Positions 49,497 to 59,227 are shown, counted from the stretch's first letter. The stretch: DNA of 64,000 bases from Methanomethylovorans sp041447285 (GCF_041447285.1 NZ_JBGMEB010000006.1:432043-496042), one strand, 5' to 3'. Numbers and translations are program-made. The notes: generated from the letters alone by a model not told the origin.

Positions 49497-50999
49497 TTGG
49501 AAAACATCCGCTTTTTGGACACGACTCTTAGAGACGGTGAACAGACGCCCGGCGTGGCACTTACTAAAGAGGACAAACTGGCCATTGCCCGCAAACTCGA
49601 TGAGCTGGGAGTGCACATAATTGAAGCCGGTTCAGCCATTACTTCCGAAGGGGAAAGGGAATCCATCCGCGCTATTACAGCTGAAGGTTTAAACGCTGAC
49701 ATCTGCAGCTACTGCAGGATCATGCAGCAAGATATAGACTATGCGCTTGAATGTGACGTGGATTCCATTCATCTTGTAGCTCCTGTATCCGATCTGCACA
49801 TCAGTGTTAAACTCAAAAAGGATAGGGAAGCAGTAAAACAAATGGCTATTGAGACTACAGAATACGCCAGAGAACATGGGCTTATAGTAGAGCTTAGCGG
49901 AGAAGACGCTTCCAGGGCGGATATAGATTTCCTGAAGTCCATATATCATGCAGGTATTGAAGCAGGTGCAGAGAGGCTTTGCTTCTGTGACACAGTAGGC
50001 ATGCTGGTACCTGAAAAAACAGAGGCCATATTCAGGGATCTTACAGCATCAGTAAAGGCACCTGTGAGCATACACTGTCATGATGATTTTGGTCTTGGAA
50101 CATCAAATACTGTAGCTGCACTTAGAGCAGGTGCTAAGGAAGCACATGTGACCATCAACGGCATCGGAGAAAGGGCAGGTAATACATCCCTTGAAGAAGT
50201 CGTAATGATACTTGAATGGCTGTACAAATACGATACAGGCATTAAAACAACTGAACTTTTCAAGACTTCAAGGCTTGTAAGCCGTCTTACGGGCATACCT
50301 GTAGCTCCGAATAAATCTCTTGTCGGAGGTAACGCCTTTTCACATGAGGCAGGTATCCATGTGCATGGTCTCCTGGCAGATACATCCACCTATGAGCCAA
50401 TAAGCCCGGAAATACTCGGACGTAAGCGTAAGATAGTAATGGGCAAACATGCAGGCAGAAGTTCTGTGTCCCTGGCCATAAAAGAAATGGGATATGATGT
50501 TCAGGATGCACATCTTAACGAGATCCTCAAGAGGGTAAAAGAACTGGGTGACTTTGGTAAACATGTTACAGATGCAGATCTCCAGTCTATTGCAGAAACC
50601 GTATTGAACATCCAGTGTAATTCCAGGGTTAAGCTCGAGGACTTCACTGTAGTATCAGGTAACAGAGTAACGCCTACGGCTTCTGTCAAGCTCAAGGTCG
50701 ATGGCGAGGAAGTGGTCCAGGCAGGTATCGGTGATGGACCTGTGGATGCTACTATCCAGTGTATAAAGAAAGCAGTTGCTGGCGTTGGCGATATCCAGCT
50801 TGAGGAATACCATGTAGATGCTATTACAGGAGGTACTGACGCTCTTGTGGAAGTACTTGTTAAACTTTCAAAGGATGGAAGGATGATAACCTCCAGAGGA
50901 GCACGTACTGACATCATCATGGCTTCCGTAGAAGCAATGCTTAATGGTATCAACCGCTTGATACAGACGGAATCACAAAGTAAAATGCAGGATATGTGA
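49497..50999 (+). CDS. 2-isopropylmalate synthase/citramalate synthase family (LeuA or CimA)
   Basis: Claisen-type condensing enzyme of 500 residues. The catalytic barrel begins FLDTTLRDGEQTPGVALT; metal-binding histidines are in SIHCHDDFGLGTSNT, with GIGERAGNTSLEEV and NAFSHEAGIHVHG following. A C-terminal LeuA regulatory domain (about 370-495, VVSGNRVTPTASVKLKVDG) binds leucine or isoleucine for feedback control. LeuA (acetyl-CoA plus 2-oxoisovalerate) and CimA (acetyl-CoA plus pyruvate) cannot be told apart safely by eye, nor from homocitrate-type relatives. Start is TTG with GAGGG nine bases before. It heads the ilvB-ilvN-ilvC run. Confidence 0.88.
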   Translation: MENIRFLDTTLRDGEQTPGVALTKEDKLAIARKLDELGVHIIEAGSAITSEGERESIRAITAEGLNADICSYCRIMQQDIDYALECDVDSIHLVAPVSDLHISVKLKKDREAVKQMAIETTEYAREHGLIVELSGEDASRADIDFLKSIYHAGIEAGAERLCFCDTVGMLVPEKTEAIFRDLTASVKAPVSIHCHDDFGLGTSNTVAALRAGAKEAHVTINGIGERAGNTSLEEVVMILEWLYKYDTGIKTTELFKTSRLVSRLTGIPVAPNKSLVGGNAFSHEAGIHVHGLLADTSTYEPISPEILGRKRKIVMGKHAGRSSVSLAIKEMGYDVQDAHLNEILKRVKELGDFGKHVTDADLQSIAETVLNIQCNSRVKLEDFTVVSGNRVTPTASVKLKVDGEEVVQAGIGDGPVDATIQCIKKAVAGVGDIQLEEYHVDAITGGTDALVEVLVKLSKDGRMITSRGARTDIIMASVEAMLNGINRLIQTESQSKMQDM

Positions 51000-51051
51000 C
51001 AAACATAAATATACCTCTAAAACATTAATTCATGACCAGCAGAGTGATTGA

Positions 51052-52743
51052 ATGACAGGACAAACAGAAAAGATGACAGGTGCAAGAGCCATCATCGAGT
51101 GTCTGTACAGGGAAGGCGTAGATACGATATTCGGATATCCCGGAGGTCAGGTGCTTCCAATTTATGATGCACTTTATGACTCAAAGATACGCCATGTACT
51201 CGTACGCCATGAACAATCGGCTGCCCATGCAGCAGATGGATATGCCAGAGCAACGGGTAAAGTAGGAGTATGCTTAGCAACATCCGGTCCGGGAGCAACT
51301 AACCTGGTTACAGGTATAGCCACAGCTTACATGGATTCGATACCAATGGTAGCTTTGACCGGACAGGTACCGCTGCCCATGATAGGGAACGATGCATTCC
51401 AGGAAGCTAATATCACGGGCATAACACTGCCCATAACAAAACACAATTATCTTCTGCAGGATGCAAATGATATTCCAAGGATCATGAAAGAAGCGTTTCA
51501 CATCGCTTCTACCGGCAGGCCAGGTCCAGTGCTCATTGATATTCCTAAAGACCTTACTACTGAGCTGATAGAATTCTACTATCCTGAAAAAGTAAAGCTT
51601 CGCAGTTACAATCCGACTTATGAAGGTAATCTGCAGCAGATAAAGAAGGCTGCTGAAGAGATATCCAAATCATACAAACCTGTTATATATGCAGGTGGCG
51701 GAGTAATCAGTTCAAATGCCAGTGAGTATCTTCGTGCACTCGCAGAAAAAGTGCAGGCTCCTGTAACTACCACACTTACTGCAATGGGTGCTTTCCCTGT
51801 GGATCATCCATTGTTTATCGGTATGCTAGGTATGCATGGTACTAAATATGCCAATTATGCGATACAGGAGTCAGATCTGGTTATCGCTGTCGGTGCAAGG
51901 TTCGATGACAGGGTTACAGGCAAGATCAAGTCTTTTGCAGCTAATGCTAAGATCATTCACATAGACGTAGATCCGGCAGAGATATCCAAGAATGTGCGTG
52001 TGGATATCCCAATAGTAGGTAATGCAAACAAAGTGCTTGAAGACCTGCTTAAATATGTTGAAAAGGCTCCGACCGAGGAGTGGCTGAAAAGGATAGCACA
52101 CTGGAAGAAGTCTTATCCCCTTCATTATATTGATGGCAGTGGTAGTATCAAACCCCAATATATCATTGAACAGATACATGATGCCTGCAAGGATGCAATC
52201 ATTGTTACGGAGGTCGGCCAGCACCAGATGTGGGCAGCACAATATTTCAAGTTCAGCGAACCTCGTACTTTCATATCCTCCGGAGGACTGGGTACCATGG
52301 GTTTTGGATTCCCGGCATCCCTGGGTGTAAAAATGGGTAAGCCTGACCGAGTGGTCTTTGATATATCGGGTGATGGTTCGTTCCAGATGAATTCCCAGGA
52401 ATTGGCTACTGCTGTACAGGAGAATATTCCTGTGATAATCGCTATATTCAATAACGGTTATCTGGGAATGGTCAGGCAGTGGCAGGAACTCTTCTTTGAT
52501 AAGAGGTATTCTTACACCTGTATAAGAGACAGTGTTGATTTCGTTAAGCTTGCAGAGGCCTATGGGGCACTTGGGTTGCGTGTTAAACAGCCCTCTGAGG
52601 TAAGGCCTGCAATTGAACAGGCAATAGCATCCGGAAGACCCACTCTCATCGATTTCTGGATTGAGTGTGAAGAGAACGTATCGCCTATGGTACCTGCAGG
52701 AGCGGCTATAAACGAAATTTTGGATCTGGAGAGGAAAAAATGA
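51052..52743 (+). CDS. ilvB: acetolactate synthase large (catalytic) subunit
   Basis: Thiamine-diphosphate enzyme of 563 residues that makes 2-acetolactate or 2-aceto-2-hydroxybutyrate, the shared first step to valine, leucine and isoleucine. GVDTIFGYPGGQVLPIYDAL, the activating glutamate in VRHEQSAAHAADGYARATG, the FAD-domain VGARFDDRVTGK and the ThDP motif SGDGSFQMNSQELATAVQ...NNGYLGMVRQWQE are intact. It lies 52 bp after the LeuA-type gene and overlaps the regulatory subunit gene by 4 bases (ATGA), so the two subunits are made in a coupled manner. Confidence 0.96.
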   Translation: MTGQTEKMTGARAIIECLYREGVDTIFGYPGGQVLPIYDALYDSKIRHVLVRHEQSAAHAADGYARATGKVGVCLATSGPGATNLVTGIATAYMDSIPMVALTGQVPLPMIGNDAFQEANITGITLPITKHNYLLQDANDIPRIMKEAFHIASTGRPGPVLIDIPKDLTTELIEFYYPEKVKLRSYNPTYEGNLQQIKKAAEEISKSYKPVIYAGGGVISSNASEYLRALAEKVQAPVTTTLTAMGAFPVDHPLFIGMLGMHGTKYANYAIQESDLVIAVGARFDDRVTGKIKSFAANAKIIHIDVDPAEISKNVRVDIPIVGNANKVLEDLLKYVEKAPTEEWLKRIAHWKKSYPLHYIDGSGSIKPQYIIEQIHDACKDAIIVTEVGQHQMWAAQYFKFSEPRTFISSGGLGTMGFGFPASLGVKMGKPDRVVFDISGDGSFQMNSQELATAVQENIPVIIAIFNNGYLGMVRQWQELFFDKRYSYTCIRDSVDFVKLAEAYGALGLRVKQPSEVRPAIEQAIASGRPTLIDFWIECEENVSPMVPAGAAINEILDLERKK

Positions 52744-53225
52744 AGCATACACTTGCAGTCCTGGTAGAGAACAGATATGGTGTACTCTCGCGGGTTGCCG
52801 GTTTGTTTGCCCGCAGAGGATATAACATTGACAGTCTGGCTGTGGGAGTAACCGAGGATCCTACAATATCCCGTATGACAATTGTCGTACGTGGTGATGA
52901 CCTTGTATTGGAGCAGGTCACAAAACAGCTAAATAAATTAATTGATGTCATCAGAGTAACAGACCTTGGGTCCGAGGACACTGTGGAAAGGGAGCTTGCT
53001 CTCATTAAGGTCAATGCAGACGTAAACAATCGTTCTGAGATCATGCAGATAGCAGATATCTTCAGGGCAAAGATCATCGATGTTGCGAGCAAGTCCATGG
53101 TGATAGAGGTAACGGGTGACGAGAATAAGATCAAGGCGATAGAACAGTTGCTTAAGCCCTTCGGAATAAAAGAAATGGTGCGTACAGGTAAAATTGCCCT
53201 ACGCAGAGGTCCGAAGGGTGTATAA
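52740..53225 (+). CDS. ilvN: acetolactate synthase small (regulatory) subunit
   Basis: Regulatory subunit of 161 residues with an N-terminal ACT domain (HTLAVLVENRYGVLSRVAGLFARRGYNIDSL, about 1-75) that binds valine for feedback control, and a C-terminal AHAS-activating domain (about 80-160, VKADVNNRSEIMQIADIFRAKIID). It is the standard short form also called IlvH. It overlaps ilvB by ATGA and lies 24 bp before ilvC, within one operon. Confidence 0.95.
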   Translation: MKHTLAVLVENRYGVLSRVAGLFARRGYNIDSLAVGVTEDPTISRMTIVVRGDDLVLEQVTKQLNKLIDVIRVTDLGSEDTVERELALIKVNADVNNRSEIMQIADIFRAKIIDVASKSMVIEVTGDENKIKAIEQLLKPFGIKEMVRTGKIALRRGPKGV

Positions 53226-53249
53226 TATTAAACCTGAGAGGTAATTCAA

Positions 53250-54257
53250 ATGGCAGATATGTACTATGATAAAGATGCAGACCTTGGAGTTATGAAAGGT
53301 AAGAAGATAGCAGTTATGGGATATGGCAGTCAGGGGCATGCTCAGGCCCAGAATCTGCATGATTCCGGACTTGATGTTATTGTAGGTCTGCGCAAAGGCA
53401 GCAAACGCTGGCAACAGGCAGAAGAGGATGGCCTTAAGGTCATGACTGTAAAAGACGCAGCTAAAGCAGCTGATATTATCCAGATCCTTTTGCCTGATGA
53501 AACTCAGTCTCAGGTCTTCTACGAGGAGATCGAGCCCGGACTTGAGCCAGGAAATGCTCTTGTTTTCTCCCACGGTTTTAATATCCACTATAATCAGATC
53601 GTGCCTAAGAAAGACATTGATGTATACATGGTCGCACCAAAAAGCCCGGGACATCTTGTACGCAGGACCTATAAAGAAGGCCATGGAGTTCCAGGTCTTA
53701 TTGCCGTTTATCAGGATGCCACCGGAATGGCAAAACAGTTAGCTCTGGCGCATGCAAAAGGTGTAGGCTGTACTCGTGCAGGAGTATTTGAAACTACTTT
53801 CCGCGAGGAAACAGAGACTGATCTCTTCGGTGAGCAGGTAGACCTGTGCGGTGGAGTAGCTTCTCTAATCAAAACAGCTTTTGAGGTTCTTGTTGAAGCC
53901 GGTTACCAGCCAGAAATGGCCTATTTTGAGACAACACATGAACTGAAGCTCATTGTAGATCTCATTCACGAGGGTGGCCTTGAGAAGATGTGGTATTCAG
54001 TATCCAATACGGCTGAATATGGTGGTATGACAGTTGGACCAAAGGTAATTAATGAACTTTCCAGAGAAGCTATGTATGAAGCTCTCGAACGCATCCAGAA
54101 CGGACAGTTTGCAAGAGAGTTCGTACTCGAGGGTAAGGCTAACAGGCCAGTGCTCACAGCTATGGAGCGCCAGGACCGTGAACACCCTGTTGAAGAGGTA
54201 GGCCGCAAGTTGCGCGCAATGATGCCATGGCTTAACAGCGGGCTCAATGAAAAGTAA
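53250..54257 (+). CDS. ilvC: ketol-acid reductoisomerase
   Basis: Class I reductoisomerase of 335 residues that isomerises and reduces acetolactate to 2,3-dihydroxyisovalerate. The Rossmann motif GYGSQGHAQAQNLHDSG is followed by the cofactor loop GLRKGSKRWQQAE, whose serine/arginine pattern suggests NADPH use. The magnesium-binding residues in ETETDLFGEQVDLCGG and MAYFETTHELKLIVDLI, and the final SNTAEYGG, are intact. GAGAGG precedes the ATG. It is the last gene of the operon; a hairpin followed by a T-run lies 30 bases beyond the stop. Confidence 0.96.
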   Translation: MADMYYDKDADLGVMKGKKIAVMGYGSQGHAQAQNLHDSGLDVIVGLRKGSKRWQQAEEDGLKVMTVKDAAKAADIIQILLPDETQSQVFYEEIEPGLEPGNALVFSHGFNIHYNQIVPKKDIDVYMVAPKSPGHLVRRTYKEGHGVPGLIAVYQDATGMAKQLALAHAKGVGCTRAGVFETTFREETETDLFGEQVDLCGGVASLIKTAFEVLVEAGYQPEMAYFETTHELKLIVDLIHEGGLEKMWYSVSNTAEYGGMTVGPKVINELSREAMYEALERIQNGQFAREFVLEGKANRPVLTAMERQDREHPVEEVGRKLRAMMPWLNSGLNEK

Positions 54258-54288
54258 TTTTTCTTAAATCTTACTTTTTTACTTTACT

Positions 54289-54326
54289 AAAAGGCGTGTT
54301 TTATATACAAAAACACGTCACCTTTT
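54289..54326. promoter_or_regulatory. imperfect palindrome centred on the nitroreductase TATA box (also a possible ilvC terminator)
   Basis: aaaagg-cgtgtttt (54289-54302) faces aaaacacg-tca-cctttt (54310-54326), forming a 14-bp stem with a three-base bulge. The TATA element tttatatac sits at its centre, about 35 bases before the nitroreductase ATG. A run of Ts follows, so the same element could terminate the ilv transcript. A repressor operator and a terminator are both possible. Confidence 0.55.
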
Positions 54327-54339
54327 TTGAAGTGATATC

Positions 54340-54864
54340 ATGCAGGGAACTATAGAGACCATTCTGTCAAGAAGAAGTATCCGCAGTTATACTTCTGAAC
54401 CAGTGGAAAGAACAAAGATCACACAGATCCTGGAAGCTGCCCGGTGGGCACCATCTGGTCTTAACAACCAGCCATGGAAGTTCATAGTAGTTCAGAACAG
54501 AAACAGCATCGATGAATTAGCCGCTTGCACACGCTATTCTTCTATTGTAAAGGGTGCTAGTCTCATTATTGTTGTTTTTCTGGATACTTCTGAGATGTAC
54601 AATCATACAAAAGACGCTCAAGCTATAGGTGCTGCCATACAGAATATGCTGCTTGCCTGTTGCGAACTTGGACTTGGGGCAGTCTGGCTTGGAGAGATAC
54701 TGAACAATAAAGAACAAGTGAATTTGATTTTGAAAGCTCCAGAATCTCTTGAACTCATGGCTGCACTTGCCATAGGGTATCCTCGTGGGCCCACAACTAC
54801 GTCTTCTCGAAAAGAACTTACAGAAATAGCCTTTGAAGAGCTCTATGGCAATCAATGGAGGTAA
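54340..54864 (+). CDS. nitroreductase family FMN protein
   Basis: FMN-dependent oxidoreductase of 174 residues. The N-terminal ILSRRSIRSYTSEPV holds the FMN-contacting arginines, then EAARWAPSGLNNQPWKFIVV, AIQNMLLACCELGLGAVWLGE and the C-terminal LAIGYPRGP. This is the compact version common in methanogens and anaerobes. Substrate unknown; such enzymes reduce nitro compounds, quinones or dead-end flavin products. GAAGTGA precedes the ATG. The palindrome over its TATA box suggests regulated expression. A gap of 185 bp with no gene follows before topoisomerase I, which converges on it. Confidence 0.88.
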   Translation: MQGTIETILSRRSIRSYTSEPVERTKITQILEAARWAPSGLNNQPWKFIVVQNRNSIDELAACTRYSSIVKGASLIIVVFLDTSEMYNHTKDAQAIGAAIQNMLLACCELGLGAVWLGEILNNKEQVNLILKAPESLELMAALAIGYPRGPTTTSSRKELTEIAFEELYGNQWR

Positions 54865-55049
54865 AGACAAAGGTACCATCCGGAATTAAGGAGGTTAAAG
54901 GATATATTTTGGATTTAGACACCAGTTTGGTAGTAGAATGCTTTCCAGATATGACCTTTGTCTCTAAGCTGTACTATGCAGTTATTATATTTAAAGTATT
55001 TGTTCGCAACTCGACTAATCAAGGATAATTGATTTAAGATTAACTCAAC

Positions 55050-57383
55050 TCAATTTGAGGCCTTTTTTCTTTTAAGTACTCCACAGCTACGATTTACGCA
55101 GGTTTCAACGGCATCCTTCTCTTTTTCTTTTGTACGGATCAGTTTCCAGCCACAGACTTCACACCTGCGCTCAAGTATCGTGAGCCTGCCTTCCTGGGGC
55201 AAAGATTGGGTGCGCCCACATCTTTTACTACAACCCAGAAAACGCGCATCTTTTGTGGTAATAAGGCACATCTCTCCATCGCAGATGGGGCATGGGCCTA
55301 CTACTTCAGGAGGGAAGCATTCTTTTACCTTCTCGCATGCAAAACAAGGTCCTATGCCCACTGACCAGCAATACTTGTTTCCCACTTTTATTACGGCAGC
55401 TCCACCTTTAGGACACTCTTTCGAGCGAAGTACGGAAAGAGCACCTTCTTTAGGTAGAGGGTAAGTTTTTCTGCATTGTGGGTACCCTGTACACCCTACA
55501 AAACGTCCTTTGTCAGTACTTATAATGCGTAGCACATGTCCGCATTCCGGACATTTGCCAATGTAATTCTTCTTGTCCTCTGTTGCAGTTTCATCATTTA
55601 TGGATCCTGCAAGCCGGGATACAATGGAGTTTCGGCTTTCTGTAAGCTGTGCATACATCATTTTGATAAGCTCTGTTCCCTCTGCAACTGCAACATCGAA
55701 ATTCTTTGTGCCATCTTCTACTTCCTGCACAAGGGACTCTATTCTTGCCCTTATTTCCGGCTTAACTACAATAGGTACTGATGTACTGAGAGCATCCATT
55801 AAACTAAATCCAGTTTCCTGGATTATAATCGTCTTACCTTTTGTCTCAAAATATCCGCGTTTTTTGTTTGTTTCTATATGTGATGGAGCTGTTGCTTTTG
55901 TACCAATGCCGTGTTTATCCATCAGGGTTAGCAGTTCAGCTTCAGTAAGATGTTTTGGAGGAGTTGTCTTAGAAGCAATATTCTCCAGTTTTTTGACCTT
56001 GACTTCTTCTTTCTCCTGGATATCAGGCAGAAACTTGTCATTCTTTGTTTCGAAAGGATAGACTGACATCCAGCCCTCGCTTTTCATTACTGAACCGGAA
56101 GCATCGAATAATTCTTTCTCGACACTAATCTCAAGGTGTGTCTTTTCAAATTGAGCTGCAGGCATGAGATTTGCAAGAAAATGCCTGGATATCAGGTCAT
56201 ATATCTTGCCTGCTCCTTCGATCTTAACAGCTTTTTCCACTTCCTTTAAAGCAACAGCTTTTATTGGATGAATGGGTGGATGATCATGTCCATCCTTTGT
56301 TCCGTTACGGGCAGTGATATCTCCCGCTGAAAGTATAGCAAGTGCATGTTCCTTATATTCTGTGGCTGTAAATGCTATTACCTTTGACTTGAAATCAAAA
56401 TCATCGGCATATTTGTTTGTTTCAGTTCTTGGATAGCTTGTAAAACCGTTCAAGTACAGCTGTTCAGCTATTTCCAGGGCAGATTCCGGGCTAATGTTCA
56501 GGAACTTGGATGCACGTTTGAGAAATTCGGTGGTGTTTAAAGGATATGGAGCATTTGTCTTTATTTCGGAAACACTCTTTTTTGTAACTATTCCGATCTT
56601 ACATGCCTTAATTCGGTTGAATATTTCAACTGCCTTTGCTTTGTCCTTTATGTTGCCTGCCCGGTGACTTCCTTTAAAATCCATTTCCTTTGCGTGGAAA
56701 AGTGCTTCTATCTTCCAGAAATCCTCAGGATTGAATTCTTTTATGGACTTTTCTCTTTCATATACGAAGCCACATGTAGGTGTCTGGCATGGTCCGATGG
56801 AAAGGATATCTTTGGTGCGTGCTCTTTCTCTTACAGCCAGGGTAAGATAGCGGGTAAAAGCAGCACCCATTTTAAGATCAAGTATCTGACGGGCATCTGC
56901 AGACATTGCCATGGCTGTATCAGGTTCTAAAGGATTATCAAAAGCCTTATTGATCTCAGAAGCTGATAATGAAGAGAATCTTGCCCTTTTTACAGGAGCT
57001 TTTGAAACTCTGGATGCAAGTTCCTTTGCTTCAAAGCCAATGTTTTCTCCTTCGCGGTCAAAATCGCAGGCAAGAATTATCCCGTCGGCTCCCTTGGACA
57101 GAGAAATAATAGCATCTGCAAATGATTTTTTTGTCACTGTTTTAACAGGTGCAGTATCGATCAATTTTCTCGGGTCCACAGATTTCCAGTCATTTAGTTC
57201 AGGTGGGAAATCATAACCCATAATATGACCGGAAAGGCCCATTACCTGCCATTCTTTGCCATCCTTGCGAAATACGTAGACAGGGACACCTTCCACAAGC
57301 TTTCTATCGGGCTTCCCTCCGCTGAGAATATTCGCTATCTGTGAGGCAGCTTTGTTCTTTTCGGTAAATACAACAACAGTCAT
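55050..57383 (-). CDS. topA: DNA topoisomerase I (type IA) with extended zinc-ribbon tail
   Basis: Type IA topoisomerase of 777 residues that relaxes negative supercoils. The Toprim domain (VVFTEKNKAASQIA, acidic motif DFDREGENIG), SIGPCQTPTCGFVYERE and the catalytic tyrosine in GFTSYPRTETNKY (about residue 317) are intact, as is LMDKHGIGTKATAPSHIE. From about residue 615 the tail holds several zinc modules (CPECGHVLR...CTGYPQC; CFACEKVKEC; CPICDGEMC...CSKRC; CEVCG...CVNRSCG), at least four cysteine clusters, more than bacterial TopA carries in most cases. This resembles archaeal topoisomerase III/I types used in DNA maintenance. A GGTG ribosome site precedes the ATG. Confidence 0.93.
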   Translation of the reverse strand: MTVVVFTEKNKAASQIANILSGGKPDRKLVEGVPVYVFRKDGKEWQVMGLSGHIMGYDFPPELNDWKSVDPRKLIDTAPVKTVTKKSFADAIISLSKGADGIILACDFDREGENIGFEAKELASRVSKAPVKRARFSSLSASEINKAFDNPLEPDTAMAMSADARQILDLKMGAAFTRYLTLAVRERARTKDILSIGPCQTPTCGFVYEREKSIKEFNPEDFWKIEALFHAKEMDFKGSHRAGNIKDKAKAVEIFNRIKACKIGIVTKKSVSEIKTNAPYPLNTTEFLKRASKFLNISPESALEIAEQLYLNGFTSYPRTETNKYADDFDFKSKVIAFTATEYKEHALAILSAGDITARNGTKDGHDHPPIHPIKAVALKEVEKAVKIEGAGKIYDLISRHFLANLMPAAQFEKTHLEISVEKELFDASGSVMKSEGWMSVYPFETKNDKFLPDIQEKEEVKVKKLENIASKTTPPKHLTEAELLTLMDKHGIGTKATAPSHIETNKKRGYFETKGKTIIIQETGFSLMDALSTSVPIVVKPEIRARIESLVQEVEDGTKNFDVAVAEGTELIKMMYAQLTESRNSIVSRLAGSINDETATEDKKNYIGKCPECGHVLRIISTDKGRFVGCTGYPQCRKTYPLPKEGALSVLRSKECPKGGAAVIKVGNKYCWSVGIGPCFACEKVKECFPPEVVGPCPICDGEMCLITTKDARFLGCSKRCGRTQSLPQEGRLTILERRCEVCGWKLIRTKEKEKDAVETCVNRSCGVLKRKKASN

Positions 57384-57464
57384 GATATATATTGCACCTT
57401 GTCAGAATAGTGCGCGATACATTAGAACTTCTAACTGGCACCGGTATGGGAAATTACTAATGTA

Positions 57465-57710
57465 ATGCGCACTTTTCCTTATTATGATAAGAGATGGTAT
57501 CCTCCAAGACATTACCGTACGGGAATGGAAATGATATATTTCACCGTCCCCCCGGACCCGGAAAGACACACGTATTCACTGACATATTATTGTCAGCATA
57601 TAAATAAAATTCCCATGCAACTGATCAAAGAAAATGAAGCCGAACAGATTACACAGACAAGTTTCGAGAAGTATCGTGCACAGGTCATGTACTACGGAGG
57701 AAGCCTCTAA
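57465..57710 (+). CDS. small hypothetical protein divergent from topA
   Basis: Possible gene of 81 residues, rich in tyrosine and proline (RTFPYYDKRWYPPRHYRTGMEM, then TVPPDPERHTYSLTYYCQH). It lacks membrane segments and known motifs. An ATG at 57525 (M21-M23 region, with acgggaatgg upstream) could be a better start. Composition is like that of neighbouring coding DNA rather than intergenic DNA, and the frame ends cleanly at TAA, but no ribosome site is clear at 57465. I do not recognise a family; treat as tentative. Confidence 0.4.
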   Translation: MRTFPYYDKRWYPPRHYRTGMEMIYFTVPPDPERHTYSLTYYCQHINKIPMQLIKENEAEQITQTSFEKYRAQVMYYGGSL

Positions 57711-57829
57711 TCAAATCCATGATTCATGAATCACTTGCACCGGAAACTAAAAATGATAAGCCTGTGAGAATATAGCATGTGATTGAGTGACGTTCGACTT
57801 TCTTCCATCTTAATATATGATGTGAATCT

Positions 57830-59227
57830 ATGACAAAAAAAGTTCTATCTCTTAATTATGAATTCCCTGGCAACGAAGTAGATACATTGTCACTCCGCTC
57901 TTCTCAGTCGCTCTTAGATGCTGATATAATCATCATTGAGCCTAAAATCGTGGGCTACAATCGTTTTATTGATCACTCAATCAAACAGCTAATTGACAAA
58001 TCCGATTCCACGATTCTTATTAAAGATATAGCAAGAAGGAAAACAGAACTTAGTGCATGCTTAGAGAGTGGGAAAACAATCATTGTATACTTCGGAGAAA
58101 TTAAAGAAGTGCATGTTTATACTGGCGAGACTAAAACATCTGGACCTGGGAAAAATGCAAAAATAACTGATTTTGTCACTCCACTGAATCCTTTAGAGGT
58201 ACTCCCTTTTAATATTGGAAATGTTGTATCTTCGCATGGTACTGAAATTATAATTGTAAAGGAACTGGGCTTTTTATCAACTTATTGGAAACTTTTTGCC
58301 AAATATTCTAATTATCAATCTTATATTGAAAACGATAGATTGAAACCTCTTCTTAAAACAAAAAACGGAAACAAAATAGTGGGAACAGTTATTAAAGTAT
58401 CAAAGGGAACAGTAATTATCCTTCCAAAATTGGTGTATCCAGATAGTTGCACTGATATAGATGACGATGATGTAGAAGTATGGACTGATGAAGGAATAGA
58501 GTTTGGGAAAAAGTTGCTTCATTCAATCATTGAGATTGATAAGGCGATACATCAAGAAAATAATATAACTCCAAAACCAGATTGGGTAAAAAATTCTACA
58601 TATCAAAGTAATACAGAGAAGGAAATAATATATAAAATTGAAAAAGCAGAAGATGAAATTCGTAAGCTTGAAAATGAGATAAGCGACTTGGAGTCAGAAC
58701 TGGCAGAAGAAGAAGCAATTAAAAATTTACTTTTTGAAGCGGGGAAGCCATTAGAAGATGCCATAATTTTAGCTCTTAAGATTTTAGGTTTTTCTGTTGA
58801 ACGGTACATAGAGGGCGACTCTGAATTTGATTCTGTTTTTGTTTCAGAAGAAGGACGTTTTCTTGGAGAAGCTGAAGGTAAAGATACAAAAGCTATTGCT
58901 GTCGATAAGTTTAGCCAATTAATGCGTAATCTTGCGGAAGATTTAAAGAGGGAAGAAGTCGATGAACCAGCTAACGGAGTTCTATTTGGTAATGCATATC
59001 GACTAAGCAAACCCGAAGATCGCGAGGAATTTTTTACACAGAAATGCATAATAAGCGCTAAGAGCCATGGAATTGCTTTAGTTAGAACTCCTGATCTTTT
59101 TTGGGTTGTAAACTATTTAAAAGAAAATAACGATTCAGGGTATGCAAAAAGGTGTCGGAACCAACTGCTTGCATCAAAAGGAGAAATAGTTAAGTTCCCA
59201 GAAATTCCAAATAATGAAAAGATATAA
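57830..59227 (+). CDS. coiled-coil protein with C-terminal PD-(D/E)XK nuclease-like domain
   Basis: Protein of 465 residues with three parts. Residues 1-245 form an N-terminal alpha/beta domain of unknown type (IIIIEPKIVGYN, TIIVYFGEIKEVHVY). Residues 262-300 are a strong charged coiled coil (EKEIIYKIEKAEDEI...). Residues 305-460 look like a restriction-endonuclease/Mrr-type fold: LEDAIILALKILGFSVERY (the E309 helix), D334 in SEFDSVFV, and E349-G-K351 in FLGEAEGKDTKAI, which match the PD-(D/E)XK pattern D...ExK, followed by a helix (AVDKFSQLMRNL). This design is common in standalone restriction or DNA-defence effectors. It begins an AT-rich island; no methylase is adjacent. Function is inferred only from fold. 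Confidence 0.6.
   Translation: MTKKVLSLNYEFPGNEVDTLSLRSSQSLLDADIIIIEPKIVGYNRFIDHSIKQLIDKSDSTILIKDIARRKTELSACLESGKTIIVYFGEIKEVHVYTGETKTSGPGKNAKITDFVTPLNPLEVLPFNIGNVVSSHGTEIIIVKELGFLSTYWKLFAKYSNYQSYIENDRLKPLLKTKNGNKIVGTVIKVSKGTVIILPKLVYPDSCTDIDDDDVEVWTDEGIEFGKKLLHSIIEIDKAIHQENNITPKPDWVKNSTYQSNTEKEIIYKIEKAEDEIRKLENEISDLESELAEEEAIKNLLFEAGKPLEDAIILALKILGFSVERYIEGDSEFDSVFVSEEGRFLGEAEGKDTKAIAVDKFSQLMRNLAEDLKREEVDEPANGVLFGNAYRLSKPEDREEFFTQKCIISAKSHGIALVRTPDLFWVVNYLKENNDSGYAKRCRNQLLASKGEIVKFPEIPNNEKI

Noticed and set aside
57465..57710. Toxin-antitoxin pair with topA-divergent small gene
   Set aside because: No partner gene, no known toxin fold and weak start signals.
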